Shown in pieces: positions 20,801-29,628 of a DNA stretch of 64,000 nt. Made by a program: the position numbers and the translations under genes. Under the pieces are notes generated by a model, which saw only the letters and a list, made by a program, of their open reading frames with translations, was not told where the DNA came from and did not search any database. Source of the stretch: Candidatus Cryptobacteroides excrementipullorum (GTDB lineage Bacteria; Bacteroidota; Bacteroidia; Bacteroidales; UBA932); contig JADILZ010000046.1 of assembly GCA_017695065.1 (NCBI GenBank), positions 1 to 64,000 on the forward strand, in the 5' to 3' direction. Every line of letters starts with the position of its first letter. Position 1 is the first letter of the stretch.

Positions 20801-21844
20801 ATTCTGGACAACTATGAATACCGTGCGAGCAAAGGCAAGACTCTACGTAACGGGATAGGCATGGCTCTGGTATCAAGCCTTGTAAAAATGCTTTCAGGAG
20901 AAATAAAAGTGGCAAGCGAACAGGGTAAATACACCATGTTCACAGTCACACTCCCTCATGTCGGGGAAGAGATGGCAAGCACAACTGCTGCTCCGGACAT
21001 GCGTCAGGATATAAAGCCTGCCGCCGAATTGCTTCAGGAAGAAGACGAAAGGCTTCAGAGCAACACCCAGCAGGCCAACGGGAAAAAGAGCATCATGGTA
21101 GTTGATGACGAAGCACAGATACGGGATCTGGTGGCAGACATACTCGGTTACGAATACAGAATAATACAGGCCCGGGATGGAAAAGATGCACTGGAAAAGC
21201 TGAAAGACGGCATACCTGACCTGGTGATATCAGACCTGAATATGCCTAACATGAATGGCACAGAATTATTGAAACATCTGAAAGCCAACGAGATAACCAA
21301 ATTTATCCCTGTTATTTTCCTGGCCTTCAAGACTGATATAGGGGAAGAAATCGAAACCTATGAAATGGGAAGCGAGGTCTTCATCCCGAAACCGTTTTAC
21401 CCGAAGCATCTCAAAGCCGTGGTACACAGAATACTGGACAGCAGGTCAATGTTGAAGGACTATTACAATTCCGCCATATCCTCCAGTGACATATATGACG
21501 GGACTACAGTGGATGCAGAGGGCAAGAAGTTCCTTATGCAGATGACCGCAATAATAGAGGAAAACATCACTGATGAAAACCTATCACCGAACATGATCTG
21601 TGAAAAGATGACCACAAGCAGGATGCAGCTGTACAGAAAACTTAAAGAACTGACGCAGCAGACCCCGAGCGAATTCATCAGGAACATAAAGCTCGAGCAC
21701 GCCGCCCATCTCCTCAAGACTACAAAGCTGACCGTGCAGGAAGTGATGTTCAGTTCCGGGTTCAACAACAAATCTTACTTCTACAGGGAATTCGCCGGGA
21801 AATACATGATGTCGCCGAAGGAATACCGGAAAGGCAACCAGTAG
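17804..21844 (+). CDS. Hybrid two-component system sensor histidine kinase/response regulator (HTCS) with AraC-type HTH
   Basis: Reg_prop propeller repeats (LWIGTWDGLNVYD..., LWVGTRGGGLNRLD...), Y_Y_Y domain, HisKA (HEFTTPLTLICGPIEQI), HATPase (NLISNAYKYTPDGG), receiver (VVDDEAQ...VISDLNMP), C-terminal AraC HTH. Start chosen at MKKTTITAVF (17804) rather than 17696. Confidence 0.95.
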   Translation: MKKTTITAVFIILVITGLFPVHALATPGCYVRTNADGLSNSSITCMYQDSLDRLWIGTWDGLNVYDSHEFWVWQHEPDDDNTISNNVIRGIAEQDGGIMWIATDYGINRIDTRNSIVERFYLGYEHRNPTEEKTFSVTVSDEGEVFCAAKDWGIAFYNSTSGRMEAVNIPGISTSDIAGIYCGGKGRLILISVNGSAALVRYTFPEPGKIDIIEKSDMLPGTTIYCLSVCRDILYMLTTDNEMLRYDTVTSTFTDRIHVPVKGKVKAVAELDGGRVALGFDSRGVCTLEPDTGALDWIPELSDINIFSMYYGSQDILWIGTDGQGLWAFYEDPFKMDKMTYLQMSGTSTRYPVRTFYKDNMGNLFTGTKGNGILVTRGGKRVRSYSTSDGLGNNSVYALTGWEDGDILVGHDGKGINVISGKTGAVSRIIPDKDNDFGSVYNFLKDDTTGYLWMGTSGYGLVKAKIEKTSGEYRISDIRKYTSNPKEYTSINNNVVQALVQEGDSVLWVGTRGGGLNRLDLRTGNFTHYTVDTGDNPISSNDILSLHISRNGTLWAGTSYGLNRLVSYSDGACSFKSITTRDGLHNNTIHGIEEDHAGKLWLGTSQGLSVYEPNSGKITNYYNDDKLQDNEYSDGACYADDSGLLYFGGINGFNWFNPESIQPRSFEPEVLISRVTLSQDPDTDIMDNSGTITLRHNENFFNIYFTALEYINNSNCEYSYILEGFSGDWVQAGTSHSASFTNVPPGKYTFKVRSTNGDKVWSGKTTSIKIRIMPPWWATVWAYIAYTIIIVVAIFLIQTAINMRMKQKHRLELESLKRRQLAQTYEAKLRFFTNIAHEFTTPLTLICGPIEQIMNEYKLPAKVEKYNRIILNNAERMLRLIQELIEFRKADTGNQKPQYSKVDLTEMIMTIIDNFSEMKEEKQITMETSIGQGMSVVTDHNAMEKILYNLISNAYKYTPDGGNISICAGTGPDGITISVKNSGKGIKPEHLGQVFDRFVILDNYEYRASKGKTLRNGIGMALVSSLVKMLSGEIKVASEQGKYTMFTVTLPHVGEEMASTTAAPDMRQDIKPAAELLQEEDERLQSNTQQANGKKSIMVVDDEAQIRDLVADILGYEYRIIQARDGKDALEKLKDGIPDLVISDLNMPNMNGTELLKHLKANEITKFIPVIFLAFKTDIGEEIETYEMGSEVFIPKPFYPKHLKAVVHRILDSRSMLKDYYNSAISSSDIYDGTTVDAEGKKFLMQMTAIIEENITDENLSPNMICEKMTTSRMQLYRKLKELTQQTPSEFIRNIKLEHAAHLLKTTKLTVQEVMFSSGFNNKSYFYREFAGKYMMSPKEYRKGNQ

Positions 21845-21865
21845 GCCGTGAGGAAATGCTGCCAG

Positions 21866-21920
21866 TATACTTATTTGAAAGAATAAGATACCGCTTTATG
21901 GATAGCCGGAGTTAATTTTG
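21866..21920 (+). promoter_or_regulatory. Operon C promoter with HTCS operator-like element (site c)
   Basis: 32-bp element TATACTTATTTGAAAGAATAAGATACCGCTTT (21866-21897), 15-nt spacer, TAATTTTG (21913-21920). Confidence 0.65.
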
Positions 21921-21948
21921 CTGGCATGATAATCATGCCATATAATAA

Positions 21949-23253
21949 ATGAACACTCTATCCAAATCCAAGAAATCATCAGGCTTTGCAGGAAAAGCGT
22001 TTTCAGAAATACGGCATTTCCGCACGTATCCGCACAACATGCAGGTCCTGCTGATAACGAATATGCTGTATGCCTTCGTCCTTCCTGTCGTGGAATTGTT
22101 CGTGGGGACATATATAATAAGGAACAGCTCCGAGATGGCATACGTAATCGGCTACCAGCTGGCCGTATATTCAGGAATCCCCCTCACATTCCTCGTCAAC
22201 GGATTCCTGATGAAAAAGATCAAGATAACATGGCTCTATGCTTTCGGTATGCTTCTGAGCGGAATCTCCATGGCAGTCATGATGTCCCTGGAAACACTTG
22301 ACCTTGGAGGCATCGTCATGGCCGGCCTTATAATGGGCATGTCATACGGATTCTTCTGGGCAAACAGGGATTTCCTTGCGCTCAATTCCACGAATGACGG
22401 AAACAGGAACTACTATTACGGTCTCGAAAGTTTCTTCAACACAATGGCGAGCGTGATAGTCCCTTATGTTATAGGCCTGTTTCTTGGGGCGGCTGCGGAC
22501 AAGGGAATCCTGGGAGGAGACATCGACCTTGCATACAAGATTGTCACATTGTGCGTATTCGTGCTCACCATCATGGCATCATGCGTATTGTCCCGCGGGA
22601 AATTCCCCAAACCGGAAAACCGGAAATTCATTTATTTCCGGTTCGACAAACTGTGGAACCGTATGATGGGGCTTGCCGGTCTGAAAGGCATAGCGCAGGG
22701 TTACATTGTAACCGCACCGTCCATGCTCGTGATGACCTTCGTAGGGAATGAATCTACCCTCGGAGTGCTGCAGTCGATAAGTGCCATAGTATCTGCTGTG
22801 CTCCTGTATATCCTTGGCAGGTTCACCTCTCCCAAACACAGAATATGGATATTCTCCGCCGGCCTTCTGCTGTTCGCCCTCGGAGGGGCATTCAACACTG
22901 TGCTCTACTCGGCCACAGGCGTTATCGCGTTCATGCTCTGCCTTGTGCTCGCACGGCCTCTTATGGACATGGGGTATTTCCCTATACAGATGAGGGTCAT
23001 AGACTATGTAAGCCGGAAAGAGAAGCGCAGCTCCTATACCTACATTTTCGTGCATGAACTCGGGCTGTACATCGGCCGGTTCTTCGGATGCGGGCTGTTC
23101 ATCGTCATCACACTGCTCATATCGGATGTTGTGGCCTTGAGATATACCATCCTGATAATAGGAGTGATACAACTGCTCTCCATTGCCGTGGCCTTACATA
23201 TCACGAAGTATCTCGACAAAGCGGAGCAGGGTGTGGAACCACGTGCGCTGTAA
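21949..23253 (+). CDS. MFS-type transporter
   Basis: Polytopic membrane protein of 434 aa with paired hydrophobic helices; first gene of the HTCS-proximal operon. Confidence 0.7.
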   Translation: MNTLSKSKKSSGFAGKAFSEIRHFRTYPHNMQVLLITNMLYAFVLPVVELFVGTYIIRNSSEMAYVIGYQLAVYSGIPLTFLVNGFLMKKIKITWLYAFGMLLSGISMAVMMSLETLDLGGIVMAGLIMGMSYGFFWANRDFLALNSTNDGNRNYYYGLESFFNTMASVIVPYVIGLFLGAAADKGILGGDIDLAYKIVTLCVFVLTIMASCVLSRGKFPKPENRKFIYFRFDKLWNRMMGLAGLKGIAQGYIVTAPSMLVMTFVGNESTLGVLQSISAIVSAVLLYILGRFTSPKHRIWIFSAGLLLFALGGAFNTVLYSATGVIAFMLCLVLARPLMDMGYFPIQMRVIDYVSRKEKRSSYTYIFVHELGLYIGRFFGCGLFIVITLLISDVVALRYTILIIGVIQLLSIAVALHITKYLDKAEQGVEPRAL

Positions 23254-23281
23254 TCTGAGAACATCATAAACAATAACCAAT

Positions 23282-25570
23282 ATGAAGAAAATCGGGAAAA
23301 TTATCTTTACGGTGATGGCTGTACTGTCACCGTTTGCCGGTATTGCACAGGAAAAAGACCTTGTACAATACGTGAACACCAGGCAAGGCACCGATTCCAG
23401 ATTCGAGATGAGCCGGGGCAACACCTATCCGGCCACGGGTATGCCCTTCGGAGTACATCTATGGTCTCCTCAGACCGGAAAGAACGGCGAGGGATGGAAA
23501 TACCAGTGGTCCGAGGACAAGATCCGGGGCTTCTGCCAGTCCCACCAGTGCAGTCCGTGGATGAGCGACTATGCGGTCTATTCGCTCATGCCGATGAGCG
23601 GTGAACTTCAGGTAGACCAGGACGAACGTGCCGAGAAATTCAGTCATGACAATGAAATCGGAAAGCCGAATTACTACAAAGTGACGTTCGACAGCGGGGT
23701 CACTACCGAAATAGCCCCTACAGAACGTGGCGCACACATGAGATTCTCATATCCTTCAGGAGAACCTGCCTATCTGGTGCTGGATGGCTACACACATTCG
23801 GCCGGCATCGACATAGACCCTGAAAAGAGGCAGATCTCAGGATGGGTGGACAATTACAGATTCCTGAACCAGCCGGACGGGTTCCGCTGCTGGTTCGTCA
23901 TACAGTTCGACAAGCCGTTTGAAGAGTACGGCCTGTGGGAAAACAGGAACAATTCACTTATGCCGGGGAAGGCCGAAGGCGAAGGGGAAGGCTACGGCGC
24001 ATATGTGAGATTCAAGCCAGGGACGAAAGTGCAGGCAAAGGCCGCATCCTCATACATCAGTCAGGAACAGGCCGAGCTCACTCTGAGCCAGGAGCTCGGG
24101 AAAGACAGGAAGCTGGAAGACACGAAACAGCGCGGATTCGAGACCTGGAACAAGCTCCTCAACAGAGTGCTGGTGGAAGGCGGCACGGAGGAGCAGCTGA
24201 GGACATTCTACTCATGCCTTTTCAGGGCAAACCTATTCTCCCGCAAGTTCTATGAAATCAAGGAGAACGGGGAGCCGTACTACTACAGCCCGTACGACGG
24301 GAAAGTGCATGACGGCTACATGTACACTGTCAACGGCTTCTGGGACACTTTCCGCTCACAGTTTCCTCTCACATGCATCCTTCACCCGACCATGCAGGGA
24401 CGCTATATGGTGGCGCTTCTTGACGCCCAGCAGCAGTGCGGCTGGCTGCCTTCATGGTCCAACCCAGGAGAGACAGGAGGCATGATAGGCAACCACGCCA
24501 TCTCACTCCTGGCTGACGCATGGGCAAAAGGCATACGCACATTCAACCCGCAGAGAGCCCTTGAGGCATACGCACACGAGGCTATGAACAAAGGGCCGTG
24601 GGGAGGGGCCAACGGAAGGGTACTCCCGCAGGACTATTTCTGCCGCGGTTATGTACCTTATCCTGAATCCGGAGGATCCACGGCCCAGACACTGGAATAT
24701 GCATACGACGACTTCTGCGGATACCAGCTCGCGAAAATGACAGGCAACAGATTCTACGAGGACATATTCGCCCGCCAGATGTACAACTACCGCAATGTAT
24801 TTGACAGCAGTACAGGGTTCATGAGAGGGCGCGGACGCGACGGGAAATGGATGGAGCCATTCGACCCTCTGGCATGGGGCGGCCCGTACTGTGAAGGGAA
24901 CGCATGGCATTACAACTGGTCAGTTTTCCATGATGTCCAGGGCCTTATCGACCTGTATGGCAGCAATGAAAAATTCATTGCAAAACTCGACTCGGTGTTC
25001 ATGATGCCGAGCACCATAGTACCCGGCACATACGGCGGAATCATCCACGAGATGGCGGAAATGGAGCTTGCGGGCATGGGACAGTATGCGCACGGCAACC
25101 AGCCTATCCAGCACATGCCATACCTTTACTGCTATGCCGGAGAGCCGTGGAAGACCCAGTACTGGGTGCGCCAGATAATGGACAGGCTATACAACTCCGG
25201 AGAGAAAGGCTTCCCTGGAGACGAGGACCAGGGCGGGATGTCATCATGGTACGTCCTGAGCGCCATGGGAATCTACTCAGTATGCCCGGGAACAGACGAA
25301 TACGTGATCGGAAGCCCGATATTCCGGAAAGTGACCATCACACTCGAGAACGGCAATAAATTCACTATCTTCGCGGAGAACAACAGCCCGGAGAACGTCT
25401 ACATCCAGTCAGCAGACCTCAACGGCATGGAGCTCGACAAGAACTATATCACCTACGGAGACATAAATGCCGGAGGAGAGCTCCACCTGGTGATGGGGGA
25501 CACGCCTGCAAAAGACAGGTGCACATCCAGATATGCAGCCCCGTTCTCTCTGTCAAAAAGGGATAAATGA
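23282..25570 (+). CDS. GH92 family alpha-mannosidase
   Basis: DLVQYVNTRQGTDSRFEMSRGNTYPATGMPFG..., EGNAWHYNWSVFHDVQGLIDLYG, GDEDQGGMSSWYVLSAMGIYSVCPG. Confidence 0.92.
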   Translation: MKKIGKIIFTVMAVLSPFAGIAQEKDLVQYVNTRQGTDSRFEMSRGNTYPATGMPFGVHLWSPQTGKNGEGWKYQWSEDKIRGFCQSHQCSPWMSDYAVYSLMPMSGELQVDQDERAEKFSHDNEIGKPNYYKVTFDSGVTTEIAPTERGAHMRFSYPSGEPAYLVLDGYTHSAGIDIDPEKRQISGWVDNYRFLNQPDGFRCWFVIQFDKPFEEYGLWENRNNSLMPGKAEGEGEGYGAYVRFKPGTKVQAKAASSYISQEQAELTLSQELGKDRKLEDTKQRGFETWNKLLNRVLVEGGTEEQLRTFYSCLFRANLFSRKFYEIKENGEPYYYSPYDGKVHDGYMYTVNGFWDTFRSQFPLTCILHPTMQGRYMVALLDAQQQCGWLPSWSNPGETGGMIGNHAISLLADAWAKGIRTFNPQRALEAYAHEAMNKGPWGGANGRVLPQDYFCRGYVPYPESGGSTAQTLEYAYDDFCGYQLAKMTGNRFYEDIFARQMYNYRNVFDSSTGFMRGRGRDGKWMEPFDPLAWGGPYCEGNAWHYNWSVFHDVQGLIDLYGSNEKFIAKLDSVFMMPSTIVPGTYGGIIHEMAEMELAGMGQYAHGNQPIQHMPYLYCYAGEPWKTQYWVRQIMDRLYNSGEKGFPGDEDQGGMSSWYVLSAMGIYSVCPGTDEYVIGSPIFRKVTITLENGNKFTIFAENNSPENVYIQSADLNGMELDKNYITYGDINAGGELHLVMGDTPAKDRCTSRYAAPFSLSKRDK

Positions 25571-27105
25571 CAATGTTAAAGACTTGTATTGCAATGGCCT
25601 TTCTCCTGTCCCTGGCAGAAGACTGCGGACAGGAGAAAGGTTTTTTCGAGAATCCCGTGATACGGGGAGACATGGCCGACCCGAGCATCATCCGTATCGG
25701 GGACGACTACTATGCTACAGGGACATCATCCGAGTGGGCTCCTTACTATCCTCTGTACAGATCCGGGGACATGGTCAACTGGAAGCAGGTCGGACATGTA
25801 TTCGATACAAAGCCGGAATGGACGAGCAATTCTTTCTGGGCCCCGGAACTCTTCTGCCATGACGGGAAGGTCTATTGCTATTATACTGCCAGACAGAAAA
25901 GCACCGGAATCTCCTATATCGGTGTGGCTGTGGCGGATTCCCCGGAGGAAGGATTCACTGACTGCGGCCCGGTGGTGACATTCGGGAACGAGGCGATAGA
26001 CGCTTTCGTGTTTGAGGACAAAGGGGAACTTTACATCAGCTGGAAGGCATATGGTCTGGACAAACGTCCGATAGAGCTCCTGTGCAGCCGCCTGTCTGAC
26101 GACGGACTGCGTATGGAGGGAGAGGTATTCTCACTCCTTAAAGACGACCAGAGAATCGGCATGGAGGGACAGTGCATATTCAAGCATGGAGGATATTACT
26201 ATCTCATATACTCCGCCCACTCGTGCTGCGGACGGGGAAGCGACTATGACGTTTATGTAGCAAGGGCAACCGACTTCAAGGGCCCTTATGAGAAATTCTC
26301 CGGCAATCCGATACTCCATGGAGGGATAGGTGATTTCCAGGCCTGCGGGCACGGCACCGTGGTGGCAGTCCCGGACGGCCGCATGTTCTACCTCTGCCAT
26401 GCATATCTGGCCGGAGACGGGTTCTGCACAGGGAGACAGCCGGTCCTGCATGAACTCGAGATCACAGGGGACGGATGGCCGAGGTTCAAGACAGGGAGTG
26501 TGGCGATGAAAATACAGCCCGCCCCATTCAAAGGTACCGTGCAGAAAGTGGAGGACGAATTCCATGACAGCTTCAACGGGAAAGAACTGAAAAAGGAATG
26601 GTCCTGGAACTACACCTATGCGGATATATCAGCCGCACTGGAGGGCGGGTCGCTGATTCTCTCCGGCACTCCCCTTGCGGGCAACATGTACGGAACAGCC
26701 TTGTGTGTCAGGGCGCAAGAGCCGGATTTCGTATTCGAGGCCGGAATCGGGCAGACAGACCGGGAACTTAAAGGGCTGACCCTTTACGGAGACAGCGGCA
26801 ACATGGCCGTATGGGGATACCGGGACGGAAAGCTTGTGATGGACGTCATCATGGACGGGAAAGAGACCGTCCTGTTCTCCACTCCATGGGAAGGTCCGGC
26901 ACACCTGAGAATGGCGGTCGACGCAGGGACGGTCACCGGGATATGGTGGAGCCGGGACGGAAAAGAATGGCATTCCCCGGAGAACCTCTCACTGGATGTG
27001 ACAGGGCTTGAAAGATGGGACAGAGTGCAACGGCCCGGACTGATATACTGCGGAGGTCCGGACGGGCACGCGGAATTCGATTATTTCAGAATATCATACA
27101 GATAG
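25567..27105 (+). CDS. GH43 family glycosidase
   Basis: ENPVIRGDMADPSIIRIGDDYYATGTSSEWAPYYPLYRSGDMVNWKQVG..., five-bladed propeller plus C-terminal beta-sandwich; ATGA overlap with upstream GH92. Confidence 0.88.
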   Translation: MTMLKTCIAMAFLLSLAEDCGQEKGFFENPVIRGDMADPSIIRIGDDYYATGTSSEWAPYYPLYRSGDMVNWKQVGHVFDTKPEWTSNSFWAPELFCHDGKVYCYYTARQKSTGISYIGVAVADSPEEGFTDCGPVVTFGNEAIDAFVFEDKGELYISWKAYGLDKRPIELLCSRLSDDGLRMEGEVFSLLKDDQRIGMEGQCIFKHGGYYYLIYSAHSCCGRGSDYDVYVARATDFKGPYEKFSGNPILHGGIGDFQACGHGTVVAVPDGRMFYLCHAYLAGDGFCTGRQPVLHELEITGDGWPRFKTGSVAMKIQPAPFKGTVQKVEDEFHDSFNGKELKKEWSWNYTYADISAALEGGSLILSGTPLAGNMYGTALCVRAQEPDFVFEAGIGQTDRELKGLTLYGDSGNMAVWGYRDGKLVMDVIMDGKETVLFSTPWEGPAHLRMAVDAGTVTGIWWSRDGKEWHSPENLSLDVTGLERWDRVQRPGLIYCGGPDGHAEFDYFRISYR

Positions 27106-27107
27106 AC

Positions 27108-28433
27108 ATGCTCACCAGGAAATTTATCGCCACGGCAGGAATCTGCATGGCAGGTTTTGCCGCCTATGGCCAGGACAGGCCAAATGTCATCCTGATATAT
27201 ACAGACGACCAGGGAAGCCTGGATGCGGGATGCTATGGAGCTGAGGATCTTTTCACGCCCAACATCGACGCTCTCGCCGCTGACGGGGTAAGGTTCACCC
27301 AGTTCTATGCCGCCCCGGTCAGCTCGGCATCCCGGGCCGCCCTGATGACAGGGCAGTTCACACTGCACGCAGGACTTACGGCGAACGCCGGAGAGAAAGG
27401 CCTTCCACTCGGGAAAGAGACCATTGCCGACCGGATGCGTGCCGGCGGATACCAGACAGCATGTATCGGGAAGTGGCATCTCGGATCCGGGTCCGGATAC
27501 ACACCCAATTCCCGTGGATTCGACTACTTCTGGGGATTCCTCGGAGGGTGTATTGACAGCTATTCGCATTTCTATTACTGGGGAGGGCCCAATGTCCACG
27601 ACCTCTGGGAAAATGGCCGGGAGATATACATGCCAGGCAGGTTTTTCGCCGGAGAGTCCCTCTCCCATATCCGCAGTTTTATAAAAGGGCGGGATGAAGA
27701 CAGGCCTTTTTTCCTCTACTGGGCTGTGAATATACCGCATTATCCGCTGCAGCCGGGCGAGAAGTGGCTTGAGTATTATCATGACCTTCCGTCTCCACGG
27801 AACATGTATGCCGCCTTTGTCTCCACCTTTGACGAGCTGCTCGGGGAACTGAGAGTATTCCTGGAGTCAGAAGGGCTTACTGATGATACGGTCATAATCT
27901 TCCAGTCGGACAACGGGCACAGTAACGAAGTCCGTACTTTCGGAAGCGGAGGATACTGCGGGGATTACCGGGGAGGCAAATTCTCGCTGTTCGAAGGCGG
28001 GATCAGAGTCCCTGCCATCATATCCTGGCCAGGCCACTTCCCTGAGGGAGAAGTCAGGGACCAGATGGCAGCCAATGTGGACTGGTTCCCGACCTTGGTG
28101 GATTTGTGCGATGTGGAGGCGGAGAATATGGACACCGACGGGAAAAGCCTCGTGCCTCTGATAACGGACGGGGACAGCCAGGCTCCGCACGACACCCTGC
28201 ATTTCGACTTCCTGGACCAGTGGGCGGTACGGTGCGGGGACTGGAAGCTTATCCACGATGCGCAGGATGTCAAGCCGAATGACAAGACCGACATCATCGA
28301 GGGGCTTTTCCTGAGCAACCTCAGTCTTGACCCTGCCGAGCGTACCGACTTCAAGGACTCGCATCCGAAGGTCGTAGAAAAGCTGCTCCGGATAAGGGAG
28401 GAATATGAAAAGAGTCAGGGTCATGGCCGGTGA
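27108..28433 (+). CDS. Sulfatase (S1 family, Ser-type)
   Basis: RPNVILIYTDDQGSLDAGCYGAEDLFTPNIDALAADGVRFTQFYAAPVSSASRAALMTGQ; start at MLTRKFIATAG (27108) with signal peptide. Confidence 0.92.
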   Translation: MLTRKFIATAGICMAGFAAYGQDRPNVILIYTDDQGSLDAGCYGAEDLFTPNIDALAADGVRFTQFYAAPVSSASRAALMTGQFTLHAGLTANAGEKGLPLGKETIADRMRAGGYQTACIGKWHLGSGSGYTPNSRGFDYFWGFLGGCIDSYSHFYYWGGPNVHDLWENGREIYMPGRFFAGESLSHIRSFIKGRDEDRPFFLYWAVNIPHYPLQPGEKWLEYYHDLPSPRNMYAAFVSTFDELLGELRVFLESEGLTDDTVIIFQSDNGHSNEVRTFGSGGYCGDYRGGKFSLFEGGIRVPAIISWPGHFPEGEVRDQMAANVDWFPTLVDLCDVEAENMDTDGKSLVPLITDGDSQAPHDTLHFDFLDQWAVRCGDWKLIHDAQDVKPNDKTDIIEGLFLSNLSLDPAERTDFKDSHPKVVEKLLRIREEYEKSQGHGR

Positions 28434-28436
28434 TAT

Positions 28437-28575
28437 TCGGTCTTGCCACTTTCCGCAAAGACAGACAGCATTCTCGGAGGAAGTCATGATGTACACGCTT
28501 TTGGGGCACAAACATCCTCTGCCGACAGTCAAACATGTCAATTTCGCTGTCAGTGAAATCACCGGATAATCTCAA
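28437..28575 (-). pseudogene. Possible decayed N-terminal fragment of a Crp/Fnr-family regulator
   Basis: Minus frames read SGDFTDSEIDMFDCRQRMFVPQKRVHHDFLRE then (other frame) ENAVCLCGKWQD, resembling the Crp/Fnr FTxxEIxxF...FLLREGxVC pattern; no full ORF. Confidence 0.25.
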
Positions 28576-28588
28576 CAGATTCTTAAAG

Positions 28589-29614
28589 CTAAATTTTCAT
28601 AGCTCTAACTCTTTCATGCAACTCTGCCATTTTCTGCATAAGCGCATCAAACTCTAAGGATTTGCCATAAATGAAGAAACGCCTCATATCAGCATAATCA
28701 TCTCGCCATGCTTCCATAGCCGATTCCGGTATCATAAAGTTGATGGTTGATGGGGTATGTAAATCATAGTTTACATACTTCAAAGCATTATAAGTTCTAC
28801 GATGTTGAACAATGGCATCATAAAGTTTTCGATTCGACAAAGCTTCTTCTCCATATTCTGTATCCATCAACTTTTCTAAATCATACAGATGTCGTGACAT
28901 TCGTACGCTCCGTGGCTTTTCTTTTTGGAATTCTTCCGCCAAAAGAAACAGCTTCTCAAGGAATGTACGAGTAGGAACTACAGTCCTGACAAAACTTTCA
29001 GCATCAGCATCTTCGCCATCAAAACTATCACCTATCAAAGAACTTATGTGTCGCATCTCTGTTGGCTCATCCATTGAAAGGCAACTGATTTCTATCTTTA
29101 CACGAGGAGGAATATAATTTATTGAATCTTCAAGAATTGACGGGTAGTACAATAGAATTACACTAGGATCTTTGTCCGAATCTATCAGTTTCCATTCTCC
29201 ATTTTTATCTTGTTCTTGAGATACATTCTCTATACTGTAACCAGAAACTCCCATTTCTTTCAAACGGGCATCTAATTGTGAAGAAAGGGTCTCGTGAATA
29301 TATGCCCTTGCCTTTTTGCGTAATTTCTCCCGCTGACTCTTACTTGTTCCCTCAATACCAAAGAACGAATGATTGATTGCCAAATCAATGTCTTCAGAGA
29401 AACGCTCTATGATATTAAAACCTTTTGACAACGATGTTTCGCCTTTGAATATCAAAGAATCACGGCAATCTGTTTAAAATAGTGCCTTCAGCGTAACTGT
29501 TACCCACCAGTCCTTTTCTATAGCTACCTGATTAACGCCAGGATGTCCAACCTCCGTCTGCTGTAACATTGCTAAACGGTCCACTATCTCATTGTTTAAC
29601 CACAGTTTTCCCAT
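28589..29614 (-). pseudogene. AbiEii/AbiGii-type nucleotidyltransferase toxin with in-frame stop at codon 47
   Basis: From ATG at 29614: MGKLWLNNEIVDRLAMLQQTEVGHPGVNQVAIEKDWWVTVTLKALF* then in the same frame TDCRDSLIFKGETSLSKGFNIIERFSEDIDLAI...; TAA at complement 29474-29476. The listed ORF start (29455) is a TTG. Confidence 0.85.
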
Positions 29615-29628
29615 AGTTTAAGTTCCTT

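Noticed and set aside
28351-28575. 74-aa minus ORF as a real gene
   Set aside because: Starts at TTG and overlaps the sulfatase 3' end; kept only as a possible pseudogene fragment.
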